From the NCBI GenBank assembly GCA_905221605.1, contig CAJNDS010002303.1, forward strand, positions 370,042-434,041: 64,000 nt of DNA. The letters are read 5' to 3'. Below are positions 29,953 through 39,529 of the stretch, in pieces. The stretch comes from Symbiodinium natans (Eukaryota > Sar > Dinophyceae > Suessiales > Symbiodiniaceae). A program made the position numbers and the translations under genes. The first letter of the stretch is position 1, and each line of letters opens with the position of its first letter. The notes beneath the pieces are model-generated. The model searched no databases. It was not told where the DNA came from and saw only the letters and a program-made list of their open reading frames with translations.

Positions 29953-31565
29953 GGGTTTAGGGTTATAACGCCGAGGGTATAAATGCCCTGACCTTAGGTG
30001 CATCAGGTTTAGACATTAAAACCTTTAAGCCTTATAAGGCTTTTTAAAGGTTGAATTCAATTCAGGTTTGGGCATTCAACCTAGGCTAAACCTTAAACCC
30101 TATAGTGCAGCCCTATAGGGTTTAAACCCTATAAGAGGTTAAAGGTTTAGAGTTTAAGGTTTAGGGCATTGCAAAAACGTAACCCTAGACCCTCAGGGAC
30201 TTAATCACTTTGCTGTTTTCCTTAAGCCTTAAAGCATATAGTGTTTGGGTTTAGGGTTATAACGCTAAACTCTATAGGATAAGAACCTTATATTCCTATA
30301 TGCGGTTGTATAAAAAACCCCGAGTTAAATCTATTCATCCGTCCCAGGGTTATCGTTTCATTTTCTTGATTATCGTTTTACAGGGTTTGGGGGAAGAACC
30401 AACAATTTGGAACCGATGTTCCCGTGAGCGGGCTGGGTTTTCGTTGATTTGTAGTACAAGCTTAGTACTGGAACCGACGTTCCCGTGAGCCGATTGGGTT
30501 TTCGTTGATTTGTAGTACAAGCTTAGTACTGGAACGGACGTGCCCCTGAGCAGGCTGGGTTTTCATTGATTTGTAGTACAAGCTTAGTACTGAAACCGGC
30601 TAGGTTTCCGTTGATTTGTAGTACAAGCTGAGCAGGCTGGGTTTTCAGTGTTTTCATGTATTTGTAGTACAAGCTTATCACTGGAATAGCGCCTGCCCGC
30701 CCTGTTACTACAAAGTTATCGGTTTATTTTCTTGATTATCGTTTTACGAGTCAGAAGCACTGCCCCAAACGCTTCGGGCAATTCCTTTCAAAATCGACTG
30801 CGCGGGGTTTTGATACAACCCCATATTATAGGCCTTGAGACTTAAAAGATAGGGTTTAGGGTTATAACGCTGAAGGTATAAATGCCCACACCTTAGGTAC
30901 ATCAGGTTTAGGCATTAAAACATTTAAGCCCTATCAGGTTTTTAAAGGTTTAACCCTATAGGATTTAAACCCTGTAAGAGGTTAAAGGTTTAGAGTTTAA
31001 GGTTTAGGGCATTGCAAAAACGTAACCCTAGACCCTCAGGGATTTAATCATTTTACTGTTTTCCTTAAGCCTTAAAGCATATAGGGTTTAGGGTTATAAC
31101 GCTAAACTCTATAGGATTAGAACCTTATAACCCTATATTATAGGCCTCGAGGCTTAAATCCTACTGTTTTCCTTAAGCCTTACAGCATAAAGGGTTTAGG
31201 GTTCTAATGCTGAAGGTATAAATGCCCAGACCTTAAATACATCAGGTTTAGGCAGTAAAGCCTTTAAGCCCTATAAGGTTTTCAGAGGTTTAAGGCCTGG
31301 GGATTTAAATATAAGTTCGGGCATTCAAACTAGGTTAAGCCTTAAACCCTATAGGGCCCCTTTCGGTTCAGGGTTTATCTACCCTACCGGGTTAGCCCTT
31401 TAGGGTTTAAACCCTATAAGAGGTTAAAGGTTTAGAGTTTAAGGTTTAGGGCATTGCAAAAACGTAACCCTAGACCCTCAGTGATTTAACCACTTTATTG
31501 TTGTCCTTAAGCCTTAAAGCATGGTCATAACGCTAAACTCTATAGGATTTTAACCTTATAACCCT
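29953..31565 (+). repeat. Three diverged segment copies with nested 61-bp repeats
   Basis: A block of about 290-350 bp starting GGGTTATAACGCYGA occurs at about 29960-30300, 30850-31135 and 31195-31565. Each copy contains TTAAAGGTTTAGAGTTTAAG and GGCATTGCAAAAACGTAACC. Between copies one and two, 30418-30700 holds three to five units of 61 bp with TTGATTTGTAGTACAAGCTT. AT-richer than the rest. No gene supported. Confidence 0.8.
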
Positions 31566-32165
31566 ACATTATTAGCACCCACATCATCAAGACATGTCCT
31601 GTAGGCCCCGGGGACGCGAGAATACTGTGAGCAGATATCCTTTTACTCGCACATGTGACATCGCAACCTTCAGATATAGCGCTGGAACCAAGGTGAGATT
31701 GGATATCGTTTTGTGAAGCAGTTGTGGCTGTGACATCCATGTTTCGAAACAGGGGCTGTGTTTCGAAACAAAGGCTGTGTTTCGAAAGCAGGGAACTTCC
31801 GAATAACAGGTCTGGAAATACGTGAAAGCAAACCAACTGTGGCACAGCTACGGCTGCTACGCTTGAGGCACAGCCTCGAAACCAGGGGGGGGGGGGTGGG
31901 GGGGGGGGGGGGACTCCTGCCAAGATGGGCCAACTTGCAAGGACCCCCTGCCCCCCCGCTCCTCCAAACTCATGAACATGTCACTCTTTGAGAACATCAT
32001 CTCAGTGTGCCAAACATCATGGTCAAGATCCCCACTTTCGAATGGACTGTTGTGAGGCCATAAGTTTAAAGTTGTAAGCGTTTACTAACCCCTAAACCTT
32101 ATTAAATGACTGAAAACTACCCAACAACTCCGCCTCACAACAGTCCTTTCTGTAGGGTTTAGGGT
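31566..32165. other. Unique stretch and inverted-repeat element H
   Basis: Three tandem copies of GCTGTGTTTCGAAACA lie at 31748-31792. Frames on both strands are open but unconvincing. 32044-32147 is an inverted-repeat element with ends GGACTGTTGTGAGGC; a single end of the same family sits at 29877-29900. Confidence 0.6.
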
Positions 32166-32440
32166 TTAGGGTTTAGGGTTTAGGGTTTAGGGTTGGGTCT
32201 ACGGGGCTCATGAGGGTTCGGGGTTTTAGGGTGCATGCGGCTCTAGGTTTTCAGGGCTTCGGACGTCGGGGCTTCAGGGATTCCGGATTTCAGATTGTTT
32301 AGGGTTTAGGGTTTAGGGTTTAGGGTTTAGGGTTTAGGGTTCAGGGTTTAGGGCTTCAGGGCTTCAGGGCTTCAGGGCTTCAGGGCTTCAGGGCTTCAGG
32401 GCTTCAGGGCTTCAGGGCTTCAGGGCTTCAGGGTATAAGC
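32160..32440 (+). repeat. TTTAGGG array and GCTTCAGGG nonamer
   Basis: Short perfect TTTAGGG runs at 32160-32192 and 32297-32345, followed by ten perfect GCTTCAGGG units (32345-32432), a nine-base relative of the heptamer. Confidence 0.9.
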
Positions 32441-32582
32441 TTGTATGGCGCTAAGCCCGAAACCGTAAGAATTTTCACTCCCCTTAAACCCTAAGCCTTA
32501 AACCCTAAACCCTGAGCCTAAACCCTAAGCCTTAAACCCTAAACCCTAAGCCCGGCCCCGAACCGTACCGGGCCCAGCCCAG

Positions 32583-32663
32583 GAACAGTTCTTGCGCCGC
32601 CATGCGTTGCAGAGATGGGAGAAAGGCGGGGACGCGCAGGGGCCGAAGAGCCCTAACCCCTAA
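32583..32663 (+). CDS. Terminal exon, basic
   Basis: GCCCAG precedes EQFLRRHALQRWEKGGDAQG then PKSPNP. The TAA stop at 32661-32663 comes from CCCTAACCCC of the adjoining array. Confidence 0.45.
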   Translation, partial: EQFLRRHALQRWEKGGDAQGPKSPNP

Positions 32664-32875
32664 CCCCTAACCCCTGAAACTCAAAACCCTAAACCCTAAA
32701 CCCTAAACCCTAAACCCTAAACCCTAAACCCTAAACCCTAAACCCTAAATCCTAAACCCTAAACCAAAAACCTTAAAGCCTAAACCCTAAATCCCAAACT
32801 TGTTGGCTCTGCGTTGGGAGCTAGGCAAGAAGGTCTGGTATACAAGCCCTCAAAAGGGGGGTAGACAGGGTATAG

Positions 32876-33208
32876 GGGGTACCTGGTAACGATGATCACC
32901 TCGAGTTTCAGCAAACCAGGGCTTATGCCCACCAAGCCAACAAAAAAACCTCGACGATACCGAGACCGCCAGCCAACAAGGGCCTGGACGTAGAGCGGCC
33001 AGAACGATCAGGGACACCTGGGGAGCTTCGTCATCCTGGGCTGACGCAATAAAGCGATGATGAGTTCACCTGCTGGCACAACGGCGCGGAGGTTGTGCTG
33101 ATCATTGAGGAGGAGCTGCCAGTGGTACGGATGCCCATGCTTCCGCCGGCGGTGCTCCAGAAGAATTACGGAGACGACCAAAAAAAACGAAGTCGCCCTA
33201 AACCCTAA
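32876..33208 (+). CDS. 110-codon open frame with one in-frame TAA
   Basis: From 32876 one frame reads GNDDHLEFQQTRAYAHQANK, then RPPANKGLDVERPERSGTPG, to TAA at 33050-33052. It resumes without shifting as DDEFTCWHNGAEVVLIIEEE, then PVVRMPMLPPAVLQKN, and ends QKKRSRPKP at an array-made TAA (33206-33208). AAAG at 33051-33054 is a possible acceptor for the second part. The second part has a hydrophobic-acidic core and looks strongly coding. Either a small intron, a nonsense mutation or two adjacent gene pieces explain the TAA. Confidence 0.55.
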
Positions 33209-33405
33209 ACCCTAAACCCTAAACCCTAAACCCTAAACCCTAAACCCTAAACCGTAAACCCTAGACCCTAGACCCTAAACCCTAGACCCTAAACCCTAAA
33301 CCCTAAACCCTAAACCCTAAACCCTAAACCCTAAACCCTAAACCCTAGACCCTAAACCCTAAACCCTAAACCCTAAACCCTAAACCCTAAACCCTGAACC
33401 TTACA
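33197..33405 (-). repeat. CCCTAAA array
   Basis: About 29 heptamers with scattered CCCTAGA. Confidence 0.9.
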
Positions 33406-33439
33406 TCTTCCAAGGCCATGAGCACAAGCCCTGAAGCTC

Positions 33440-34019
33440 AGCAGCCAGGCCCTAGAGGTTCCCCCCTTGCTATACTCCTGATATGGCCCTTAAGAAACCG
33501 CCCAAAGAATGGAAAGTATTCTTCCGAATATAAGGGAAATATAGTTTTTTGTTTTGTTCAGCTTGTTTTTAGGGGGGGCTCTTAAGCAAGCCCCGGCCTG
33601 CAGTCGGCACAAATCACGGCATGAAGGCTCGTCACCCCCAAAGGCTCCCCCTTAATGGACTCCTGGTATGGCCCTCAAGAAGCCCCCCCGAAAAGTAGAA
33701 AATATGCGTCCTAATGAGGGCAATATAGCTTTTTTTTTTGTTTTTTTGTTTTTTTTTGGTTTTTTTTCAGCTTCTTTTGGGGGGTTCTTAAGCAAGCCCC
33801 GGCATGCGGTCCGCACAAATCAAGACATGAAGACTCGTACCCCTAAGGTTGTACCCCTCTCCTTAATGTACTCCTGATATGGCCATTAAGAACCCCCCCC
33901 AAAAAAAACAAAGAGCAGAAAAACAAAGATGAAGATATTCTTCCTAATTAGGGCAGCATAGTTTCTGTTTTTTGGTTTTGCGTTTTTTGTTCAACTTTTT
34001 TTGGGGGTTCTTAAGCAAT
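33440..34019 (+). repeat. Three tandem copies of inverted-repeat element F
   Basis: Three units of about 190 bp each contain TACTCCTGRTATGGCC, then an A/C-rich arm near CTTAAGAA-CCCCCC, a core ATTCTTCCTAATTAGGGC, a T-rich arm and GGGGGTTCTTAAG. A single copy lies at about 56447-56562. Arms pair to long A/T hairpins. Confidence 0.75.
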
Positions 34020-34175
34020 TAGTAGGGCACGCAAACCCCCTTCTCGCTCTGAAGATTGGAACCCCCGCGGTATTGACACGCAAAATGGGGCATAACACCC
34101 AGATGACCCTTTACTGCGGGTCTCACTTGGGCAGCTGCTCTCAACCCTCAGCCTTATATAAGTCCCTGAGCTTTG
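34020..34175 (+). CDS. Possible exon, unique island
   Basis: The frame from the end of element F reads VGHANPLLALKIGTPAVLTR then KMGHNTQMTLYCGSHLGSCS up to element B. No clear splice sites; call is weak. Confidence 0.25.
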
Positions 34176-34270
34176 GGATGTTCCCCCTTCTGCTAACAGT
34201 CCTCAATAGGGATTCTAATCGGGTGTAGTAGAATCCCTATCAAGGACTGTTAGTATAAGGGAGCATCCCA
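34175..34270 (+). mobile_element. Inverted-repeat element, family B
   Basis: Arms GGGATGTTCCCCCTT and GGGAGCATCCCA, inner pair CTAACAGTCCT and AGGACTGTTAG. Second copy at about 57206-57290, a fragment near 13117-13188. Confidence 0.75.
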
Positions 34271-34294
34271 GCCCAAGCCCTACTTCTGATATCC

Positions 34295-34820
34295 CCAAGT
34301 AGGGTTTAGGGTTTAGGGTTTAGGGTCTAGGGTTTAGGGTTTAGGCAGCCTGGGATCCTCAAAAAGGTGAGCCCTTCACGCACAGCAGCATGAAGGGGTG
34401 CCCTCGGCTGCACTTGGTTTAGGGTTTAGGGTTTAGGGTTTAGACGCACTTTGGGTGGTCAGGTTGAGGGTTAAGCGCTCAACCTGACGGGGCCTCAAAA
34501 CCCTGCACCCTAGGCTGGGGTACCCCAAACACTACACCCCAAACCCTAAACCCTAAACCCTAAACCCTAAACCCTAAACCTGAAACCCTAAACCCTAAAC
34601 CCTAAACCCTAAACCTTAAACCCTAAACCCTAAACTCCAAACTCCAAACTCCAAACCTTCCGGGTCGGGGTGAGGGAGGAGCTTCAGCAGGGAGCTTGGG
34701 GTTTGCTAGGGGCTTGGGCGACAGTTCCCTAAACAAATTATGTTTAGGGTTTAGGGTTTAGGGTTTAGGGTTTAGGGTTTAGGGTTTAGGGTTTAGGGTC
34801 CTGTTGAGTGTCCCAATAAG
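34295..34820. repeat. Short arrays, hairpins and microexon pair
   Basis: TTTAGGG runs flank 34349-34366 (PGILKK, donor GTGAGC) and 34389-34416 (HEGVPSAAL, acceptor ACAGCAG), which join in phase but are tiny. A perfect hairpin GTCAGGTTGAG/CTCAACCTGAC is at 34457-34487 and another, TTGAGTGTCC/GGACACTCAA, at 34805-34850. C- and G-strand arrays at 34545-34630 and 34744-34800. Confidence 0.5.
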
Positions 34821-35114
34821 AGGCTCCGCATGATCATGGACACTCAAGAAGTGGCCTCTATTTTAGGGAACCGAACAACCCCTAAACCCTGCAACCCTGC
34901 AACCCTGCAACCCTGCAACTGCAACCTTAAGCCTGGTAGACACCAGCCCCCACAACCCTCTAGCACAGCCCCCAACAAAATAACAAACTAAACTAAAATG
35001 AATAAAGTGTACTAATCATCGTGATAGTAAGAAAGGTAATAATAACAAGCACTAATAATACATATTTCTATATACACAAATATATACTATATATATATAC
35101 ACATACGAGGGGAG

Positions 35115-35223
35115 CCTCCCGTAAAACCCTTGCAAGGTACAGGGACAGCTTCGCGAGGGACACTGGGAAGTTCAAGTTCCCAGACGACGAAGCAACCATG
35201 AAGGACTCGGCTAGGGACTTGGG
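35115..35223 (+). CDS. Internal exon, basic-acidic
   Basis: GGGGAG precedes, GTTTAGGG follows. Reads SRKTLARYRDSFARDTGKFK then FPDDEATMKDSARDLG. An alternative acceptor is TTGCAAG at 35130-35136. The text is convincing in one frame. The upstream 34930-35110 is an AT-rich segment with a TA microsatellite. Confidence 0.55.
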
Positions 35224-35412
35224 GTTTAGGGTTTAGGGTTTAGGGTTTAGGGTTTAGGGTTTAGGGTTTAGGGTTTAGGGTTTGGGGTTTGGGGTTTGGG
35301 GTTTGGGGTTTAGGGTTTAGGGTTTAGTTTTCAGGGTTTAGGGTTTAGGGTTCAGGGTTGTGGGGTTTTGGGGGGTTTAGGGGTTGCGAGTTTAGGGTTT
35401 AGGGCTAGGCCT
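35224..35412 (+). repeat. TTTAGGG/TTTGGGG array
   Basis: About 25 units, first perfect and then with TTTGGGG variants. Confidence 0.9.
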
Positions 35413-35547
35413 AGAAATTGACCCATATCATCCCCCTTCGGAATCTTTATAGGATCTTAATTTGGGACCCGAAGGCCGAAACCCCAAACCCTAACCCTAA
35501 ACCCTGCACCACAAACCCTAAACCCCAAACCGCAAACCCCAACATAC

Positions 35548-35615
35548 CTATTCTGGCTGCGCGGTCTGGACCTTCTCGGGGGCTCGCTGATAGCTGCTGT
35601 TGTAGAGTCATCCGG
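35548..35615 (-). CDS. Internal exon, minus strand
   Basis: On minus, CCTCAG precedes and the consensus donor GTATGT follows. Reads PDDSTTAAISEPPRRSRPRS then QN. Acidic-Ser start and Arg-rich end suggest a disordered region. Confidence 0.45.
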
Positions 35616-35648
35616 CTGAGGGTTTAGGGTTTCGGGTTTAGGGTTTAG

Positions 35649-35748
35649 GGACTTCCATCGGGCCGTTAACGTGGCAGCAGGCTACGAATGTGACCGCTGT
35701 CACTGCCGCAGAATCAAGCACTTCATGCGCCATGCATGCGCCTCATGA
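35649..35748 (+). CDS. Terminal exon with Cys/His cluster
   Basis: The acceptor is TTTAG of the heptamer. Reads DFHRAVNVAAGYECDRCHCR then RIKHFMRHACAS with TGA at 35746-35748. Residues C-x2-C-x-C then H and H-x-C look like a small metal site, but spacing fits no family I know. Confidence 0.55.
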
Positions 35749-35759
35749 GTATCTGGCAT

Positions 35760-36260
35760 TCGCAGTCGCAGTCGCAGTAGCAGTAGCGGCACCATGAGCA
35801 TACGAAAACCCTAAACCCTAAACCCTAAACCCTAAACCCTAAACCCTAAACCCTAAACTAGGGTTTAGGGTGTAGGGTTTAGGGTTTAGGGTTTTGGGTA
35901 CCCTAAATAAGAGGGGCCGCCATAAAAAAAAAAAAAAAAACCAAAAAAAGGGCACCACATTTGAGAGAAGCGGCCATATCACCACACCCAAGCCCCGGCC
36001 CGGGAGACCCAGGTCGGGGTCGATTCGGGGTGGAACCCGAAACCCTAAACCCCAAACCCTAAACCCTAAACCCTAAACCCTAAACCCTAAACCCTACACC
36101 CTAAACTTCGGAACACCTTGCGGATCGAGTGCAGAGCTCGAAGTGAAGCTTCGGGTTTGGGGTTTGTGGGTCACTGTTGACAATCATGTTACACTCTTAT
36201 GAATACTCAAACCCAATCAGGGGTTGAGGGTTTAGGGTTTAGGGTTTAGGGTTTAGGGCT
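35760..36260. repeat. Arrays and simple repeats
   Basis: GCAGTC/GCAGTA hexamers 35760-35790, CCCTAAA 35805-35858, TTTAGGG 35859-35900, poly-A with GGCCGC stem pieces 35915-35980, CCCTAAA 36040-36105. No gene supported. Confidence 0.7.
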
Positions 36261-36322
36261 GAAGGAACAAAAATGATCATGTTTAATCGTACCTCCAACA
36301 GTGGTGCAGGGTTAGGGCTCAC

Positions 36323-36424
36323 GGTATGTGTGGCCTCGTCGAATCCAAATTTCAGCCCCCGCTCCTCTTCGTGGCTTGTCCGATATTCCTGAGCATGGTC
36401 ATGGCGCAAAAACGCTTTCAACAA
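36323..36424 (-). CDS. Internal exon, phase 0 to 0, minus strand
   Basis: Exactly 34 codons between GAAG and the consensus donor GTGAGC on minus: LLKAFLRHDHAQEYRTSHEE then ERGLKFGFDEATHT. The charged, soluble composition is more natural than the plus reading of the same DNA. A T-rich tract with TTCCTTCAG lies downstream on minus (about 36258-36275). Confidence 0.45.
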
Positions 36425-36443
36425 CTTCAGACCCTACTTGGAG
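36356..36443 (+). CDS. Alternative plus-strand exon ending at introner copy 2
   Basis: ATTTCAG precedes PPLLFVACPIFLSMVMAQKR then FQQLQTLLG, ending at the GT of the family A element. Splicing out 36444-36576 keeps the frame open (VESEALSPQHPMP, array TAA). It overlaps the minus-strand call; only one can be right. Confidence 0.35.
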
Positions 36444-36578
36444 GTTCAGGGTACTTAGTAACCCATGAGAAGTGTAGTTCTAACCCACATATAAGCCCCT
36501 TACGTACCCTAATATGGTTAGAGTTGGGTTGTAAGTGCAGATATAGTTGGGTTACTAAGTACCATGAACCTCCAAGTA
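36435..36578 (+). mobile_element. Introner-like family A, copy 2
   Basis: TA flanks, arms as in copy 1, GT at 36444 and AG ending at 36576. Confidence 0.75.
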
Positions 36579-36599
36579 GAATCCGAAGCCCTAAGCCCT

Positions 36600-37030
36600 C
36601 AACACCCCATGCCCTAAACCCTAAACCCTAAACCCGAAAAACTAGACCCTAGACCCTGAACCCTAAACCCTTAGGACCCTAAAATCTGAAGCCGCAAGCC
36701 CTCAACACCCCATGCCCTAAGCCCTAAGCCCTAAACCCTAAACCCTAAACCCTAAACCCTAAACCCTAAACCCTAAACCCTAAACCCTAAACCCTAAACC
36801 CTAAACCCTAAACCCTAAACCCTAAACCCTAAATAAACCCTAAATAAACCCTAACCCTAAACCCTAAACCCTAAACCCTAACCCTAAACCCTAAACCCTA
36901 AACCCTAAACCCTAAACCCTAAACCCTAACCCTAAACCCTAAACCCTAAACCCTAAACCCTAAACCCTAAACCCTAAACCCTAAACCCTAAACCCTAAAC
37001 CCTAAACCCTAAACCCTAAACCCTCATCCT
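36600..37030 (-). repeat. Longest CCCTAAA array
   Basis: About 43 heptamers between 36719 and 37023 with only a few slips. Confidence 0.95.
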
Positions 37031-37041
37031 ATCCCTTACAA

Positions 37042-37167
37042 GATCAGGAGCTGGGCGAAGCCATTGCTGTGTTCTACCGGCTCTCGCACGCTGTCCCGGA
37101 CACGCCCAAGAAGCTCTTCCTGCCCCTCTGCTGGCAAAGAGCCTATACCTTAAACCCGAAGCCCTAA
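37042..37167 (+). CDS. Exon, unknown function
   Basis: TCCCTTACAAG precedes. Reads DQELGEAIAVFYRLSHAVPD then TPKKLFLPLCWQR and on through the array start to TAA at 37165-37167 (ending NPKP). Helical, balanced text. The last ten codons come from array sequence. Confidence 0.5.
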   Translation, partial: DQELGEAIAVFYRLSHAVPDTPKKLFLPLCWQRAYTLNPKP

Positions 37168-37525
37168 ACCCTAAACCCTAAACCCTAAACCCTAAAGCCT
37201 AAAGCCTAAAGCCTAAAGCCTAAAGCCTAAAGCCTAAAGCCTAAAGCCTAAAGCCTAAAGCCTAAAGCGTAAAGCCTAAACCCGAAACCCGAAACCCGAA
37301 ACCCTATATCCTAAATCCTAAATCCTAAGCCCTCATCCTAAACCCTAAACCCTGGGCTCAGGGATGTGACAAAATTATGCCAATCAAGCCCCTACGTTCC
37401 AGATCCCAAACCCAAAGCAGTCCCAAACCCGAAGCCCTAAACCCTAAACCCTAAACCCTAAACCCTAAACCCTAAACCCTAAACCCTAAACCCTAAACCC
37501 TAAACCCTAAACCCTAAACCCTAAG
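37148..37525 (-). repeat. CCTAAAG and CCCTAAA arrays
   Basis: Thirteen CCTAAAG units at 37194-37282, then CCCTAAA 37437-37522. Between them 37362-37395 is a possible microexon (GCDKIMPIKPL). Confidence 0.85.
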
Positions 37526-37599
37526 ATCCCTGAACCCGCAGCTGAAACGCGAAGACTGAAGCCTTGCACCTCCGAACCTCCTAGCCAAAGGACAAGCCA

Positions 37600-37720
37600 G
37601 GGGTTAGGGTTTAGGGTTTAGGGTTTAGGGTTTAGGGTTAGGGTTTAGGGTTTAGGGTTTAGGGTTTAGGGTTTAGGGTTTGTTTTTCTTTGTTTTTTTT
37701 GTGGGGGGGGGGGGAATTAC
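37600..37720 (+). repeat. TTTAGGG array and poly-T/G
   Basis: About ten perfect TTTAGGG units, then TTTG/T runs and 12 G. Confidence 0.85.
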
Positions 37721-37763
37721 TTAGATAGAAGCTTTGATACCAAACCCTTAAAGAACTGCCCAG

Positions 37764-37915
37764 ATGTGTCCCCATCAATGCCATCGGGGTCCCCAAGCCT
37801 TGCCTCGTGTTTCCGCCACAGGAATTTAGGGTTTGACAGTTTAATCCGGAAGCCCTAGACCGTACACCTCAAGCAAATGTCAAACACATTCCCGGAAGAT
37901 AGTATGGTGCCTCAG
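37764..37915 (+). CDS. Two exon candidates upstream of the 38.1 kb gene
   Basis: 37764-37833 after TGCCCAG reads CVPINAIGVPKPCLVFPPQE then FRV and would stop at TGA 37834-37836 or end at TTAGG|GTTTGA. 37874-37915 after CTCAAG reads QMSNTFPEDSMVPQ or, in the phase that fits the next exon, KCQTHSRKIVWCL, ending CTCAG|GTGCGA. Both probably belong to the gene ending at 38412. Confidence 0.45.
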
Positions 37916-38136
37916 GTGCGAAAATCCCCACCCTGAACCCTAAACCCTACAAGCGCCCGAAGCCCTAAATCCTAAACCCTAAACCATCCTAAACCCCAAA
38001 CCCTGAACCCTGAGCCCTAAGCCCAAAACCCTAACCCTCAACCCCAAACCCCGAACCCTCAACCCTCAACCCCAAACCCCAAACCCCAAACCCCAAACCC
38101 TAAACCCTAAACTCTAAACTCTAAACCCTAAACCAG

Positions 38137-38412
38137 GTGCGAACATCCCACGGATGTGTACGCCTTCGTCGAGGACATCGACGTCTTGGGGGGCTACGTC
38201 GGTGGGGTTCCGAACCTGGGCAAGGCTTGGGTTTAGGGTTTAGGGTTTAGGGTTTAGGGTTTAGGGTTTAGGGTTTAGGGTTTAGGGTTTAGGGGTTTAG
38301 GGTTTAGGGTTTAGGGTTCAGGGTTTAGGGTTTAGGGTTTAGGGTTTAGGGTTTAGGGTTTAGGGTTCAGCATCTCAAGTTCGAGCGTTTACTAGGCCAG
38401 CAGTGTGTGTAG
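38137..38412 (+). CDS. Two-exon gene end split by a pure telomere-repeat intron
   Basis: Exon 38137-38230 (AACCAG acceptor) reads CEHPTDVYAFVEDIDVLGGY then VGGVPNLGKAW in complete codons. Intron 38231-38379 is TTTAGGG repeats from its first base (GTTTAGGG) to a short CATCTCAAG acceptor. Exon 38380-38412 reads FERLLGQQCV and TAG. Phase 0 on both sides. The first exon is one of the most protein-like pieces in the window. Family unknown. Confidence 0.65.
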
Positions 38413-38965
38413 GCAACGGAAAAGAACCCACCCGCCCGAAGAATCCCATAACATTACGACAATAGAAAGTGTGTTTTTTGTTCGTGTTGAGCAAGTGGGG
38501 TTCAAGGCGTCAGAGGGGCCAAAATGGATCAAATTCCCAAATTCGTGCTGAACAATGGGGGGTCAGAGGGGTCAGAAGGGCCATACCATTAAGAAAATAG
38601 AAGGTTCATTATTTTCTCTTCGGATGCACCAATACACAAAACAATCACGCCGTAGTACCAAGCACCTCACACAAGCCACGCCAGGCCTTGAGGCCCTGAA
38701 ACCCTAAACACCAGGCCTTGAGGCCCTGAAACCCTAACCACCAGGCCTTGAGAACCACCAGGCCTTGAGGCCCTGAAACCCTAAACGCCCTAAACACCAG
38801 GCCTTGAGGCCCTGAAACCCGGGGTTTAGGGTTTATAGGGTTTAGGGAGTATCTGATGGCCGATCTCAGTTCATGGCTTTCCTTGGTACCTTGAAACCCA
38901 AAGCAATCTAGCATACAAAGAGACCCCCAGATCCGTAATTTGATGTCAGGTTTCATTGTCTTAGG
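38413..38965. repeat. Unique segment and ACCAGGCCTTGAGGCC minisatellite
   Basis: Two related blocks (GTTGAGCAAGTGGGG and GCTGAACAATGGGGG) at about 38486 and 38551, then four to five units containing CCAGGCCTTGAGGCCCTGAA at 38680-38820. No gene supported. Confidence 0.6.
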
Positions 38966-39047
38966 GTAGTTACATGGTCCCGTAGTATGGGCCCTTAAAC
39001 GACATACCCCGTATATGCGCTATACAAACTATGGGCCCATACATCAG
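38966..39047 (+). mobile_element. Introner-like family C copy
   Basis: Begins GTAGTTACATGGTCC, has TATGGGCCC inverted inside, ends ACATCAG. A family A copy follows after 12 bp. Confidence 0.55.
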
Positions 39048-39059
39048 ATCCCTAATCCC

Positions 39060-39203
39060 TACTTGGAGGTTCATGGTACTTAGTAACCAATTATAACTGT
39101 ACGTATATCTGTACCTATAGCCATATTAGGGCACTTAAGGGGCTTGTAAGTGGGCTAGAAGTTCACTTATTATTGGTTAGTACGTGCCATGAACCTCCAT
39201 GTA
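39060..39203 (+). mobile_element. Introner-like family A, copy 3
   Basis: TA flanks and the same arms. The right arm reads CCTCCATG instead of CCTCCAAG, so the AG acceptor is lost; there is no clear exon upstream. Confidence 0.7.
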
Positions 39204-39254
39204 AACCCGAAACACACACGTTTTTTGGCCACCAGACCCCAAGCCCTCACCGAG

Positions 39255-39306
39255 GAATGTCATGCGCAATGGCCCCAATGACTACGATTATGCACCTCGG
39301 CTGTGA
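39255..39306 (+). CDS. Terminal exon
   Basis: CACCGAG precedes NVMRNGPNDYDYAPRL and TGA. A second frame (MSCAMAPMTTIMHLGC) is open as well. Confidence 0.4.
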
Positions 39307-39436
39307 ACCAGTGGGTCAGACTTGTCTAGGTTTTTTGGGGGTTGGGGTTTAGGGTTGAGAGTTTAGGGTTTAGGGTTTAGGGTTTAGGGAAGATGGTTTA
39401 GGGTTTAGGGTTTAGGGTTTAACGGTCGCGTGTTAC

Positions 39437-39527
39437 CCGCTTCGGCTCGGGTGGAGCTGTGGAGCCTTGAGCCGTCATGATCCCGCGAAGTCCAACGCGA
39501 GAGAAGCGGGAAACATGCACTTTGCAC
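39437..39527 (-). CDS. Internal exon, minus strand
   Basis: On minus, TTTGAG precedes and GTAACA follows. Two frames are open; one reads CKVHVSRFSRVGLRGIMTAQ then GSTAPPEPKR. Confidence 0.35.
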
Positions 39528-39529
39528 CT

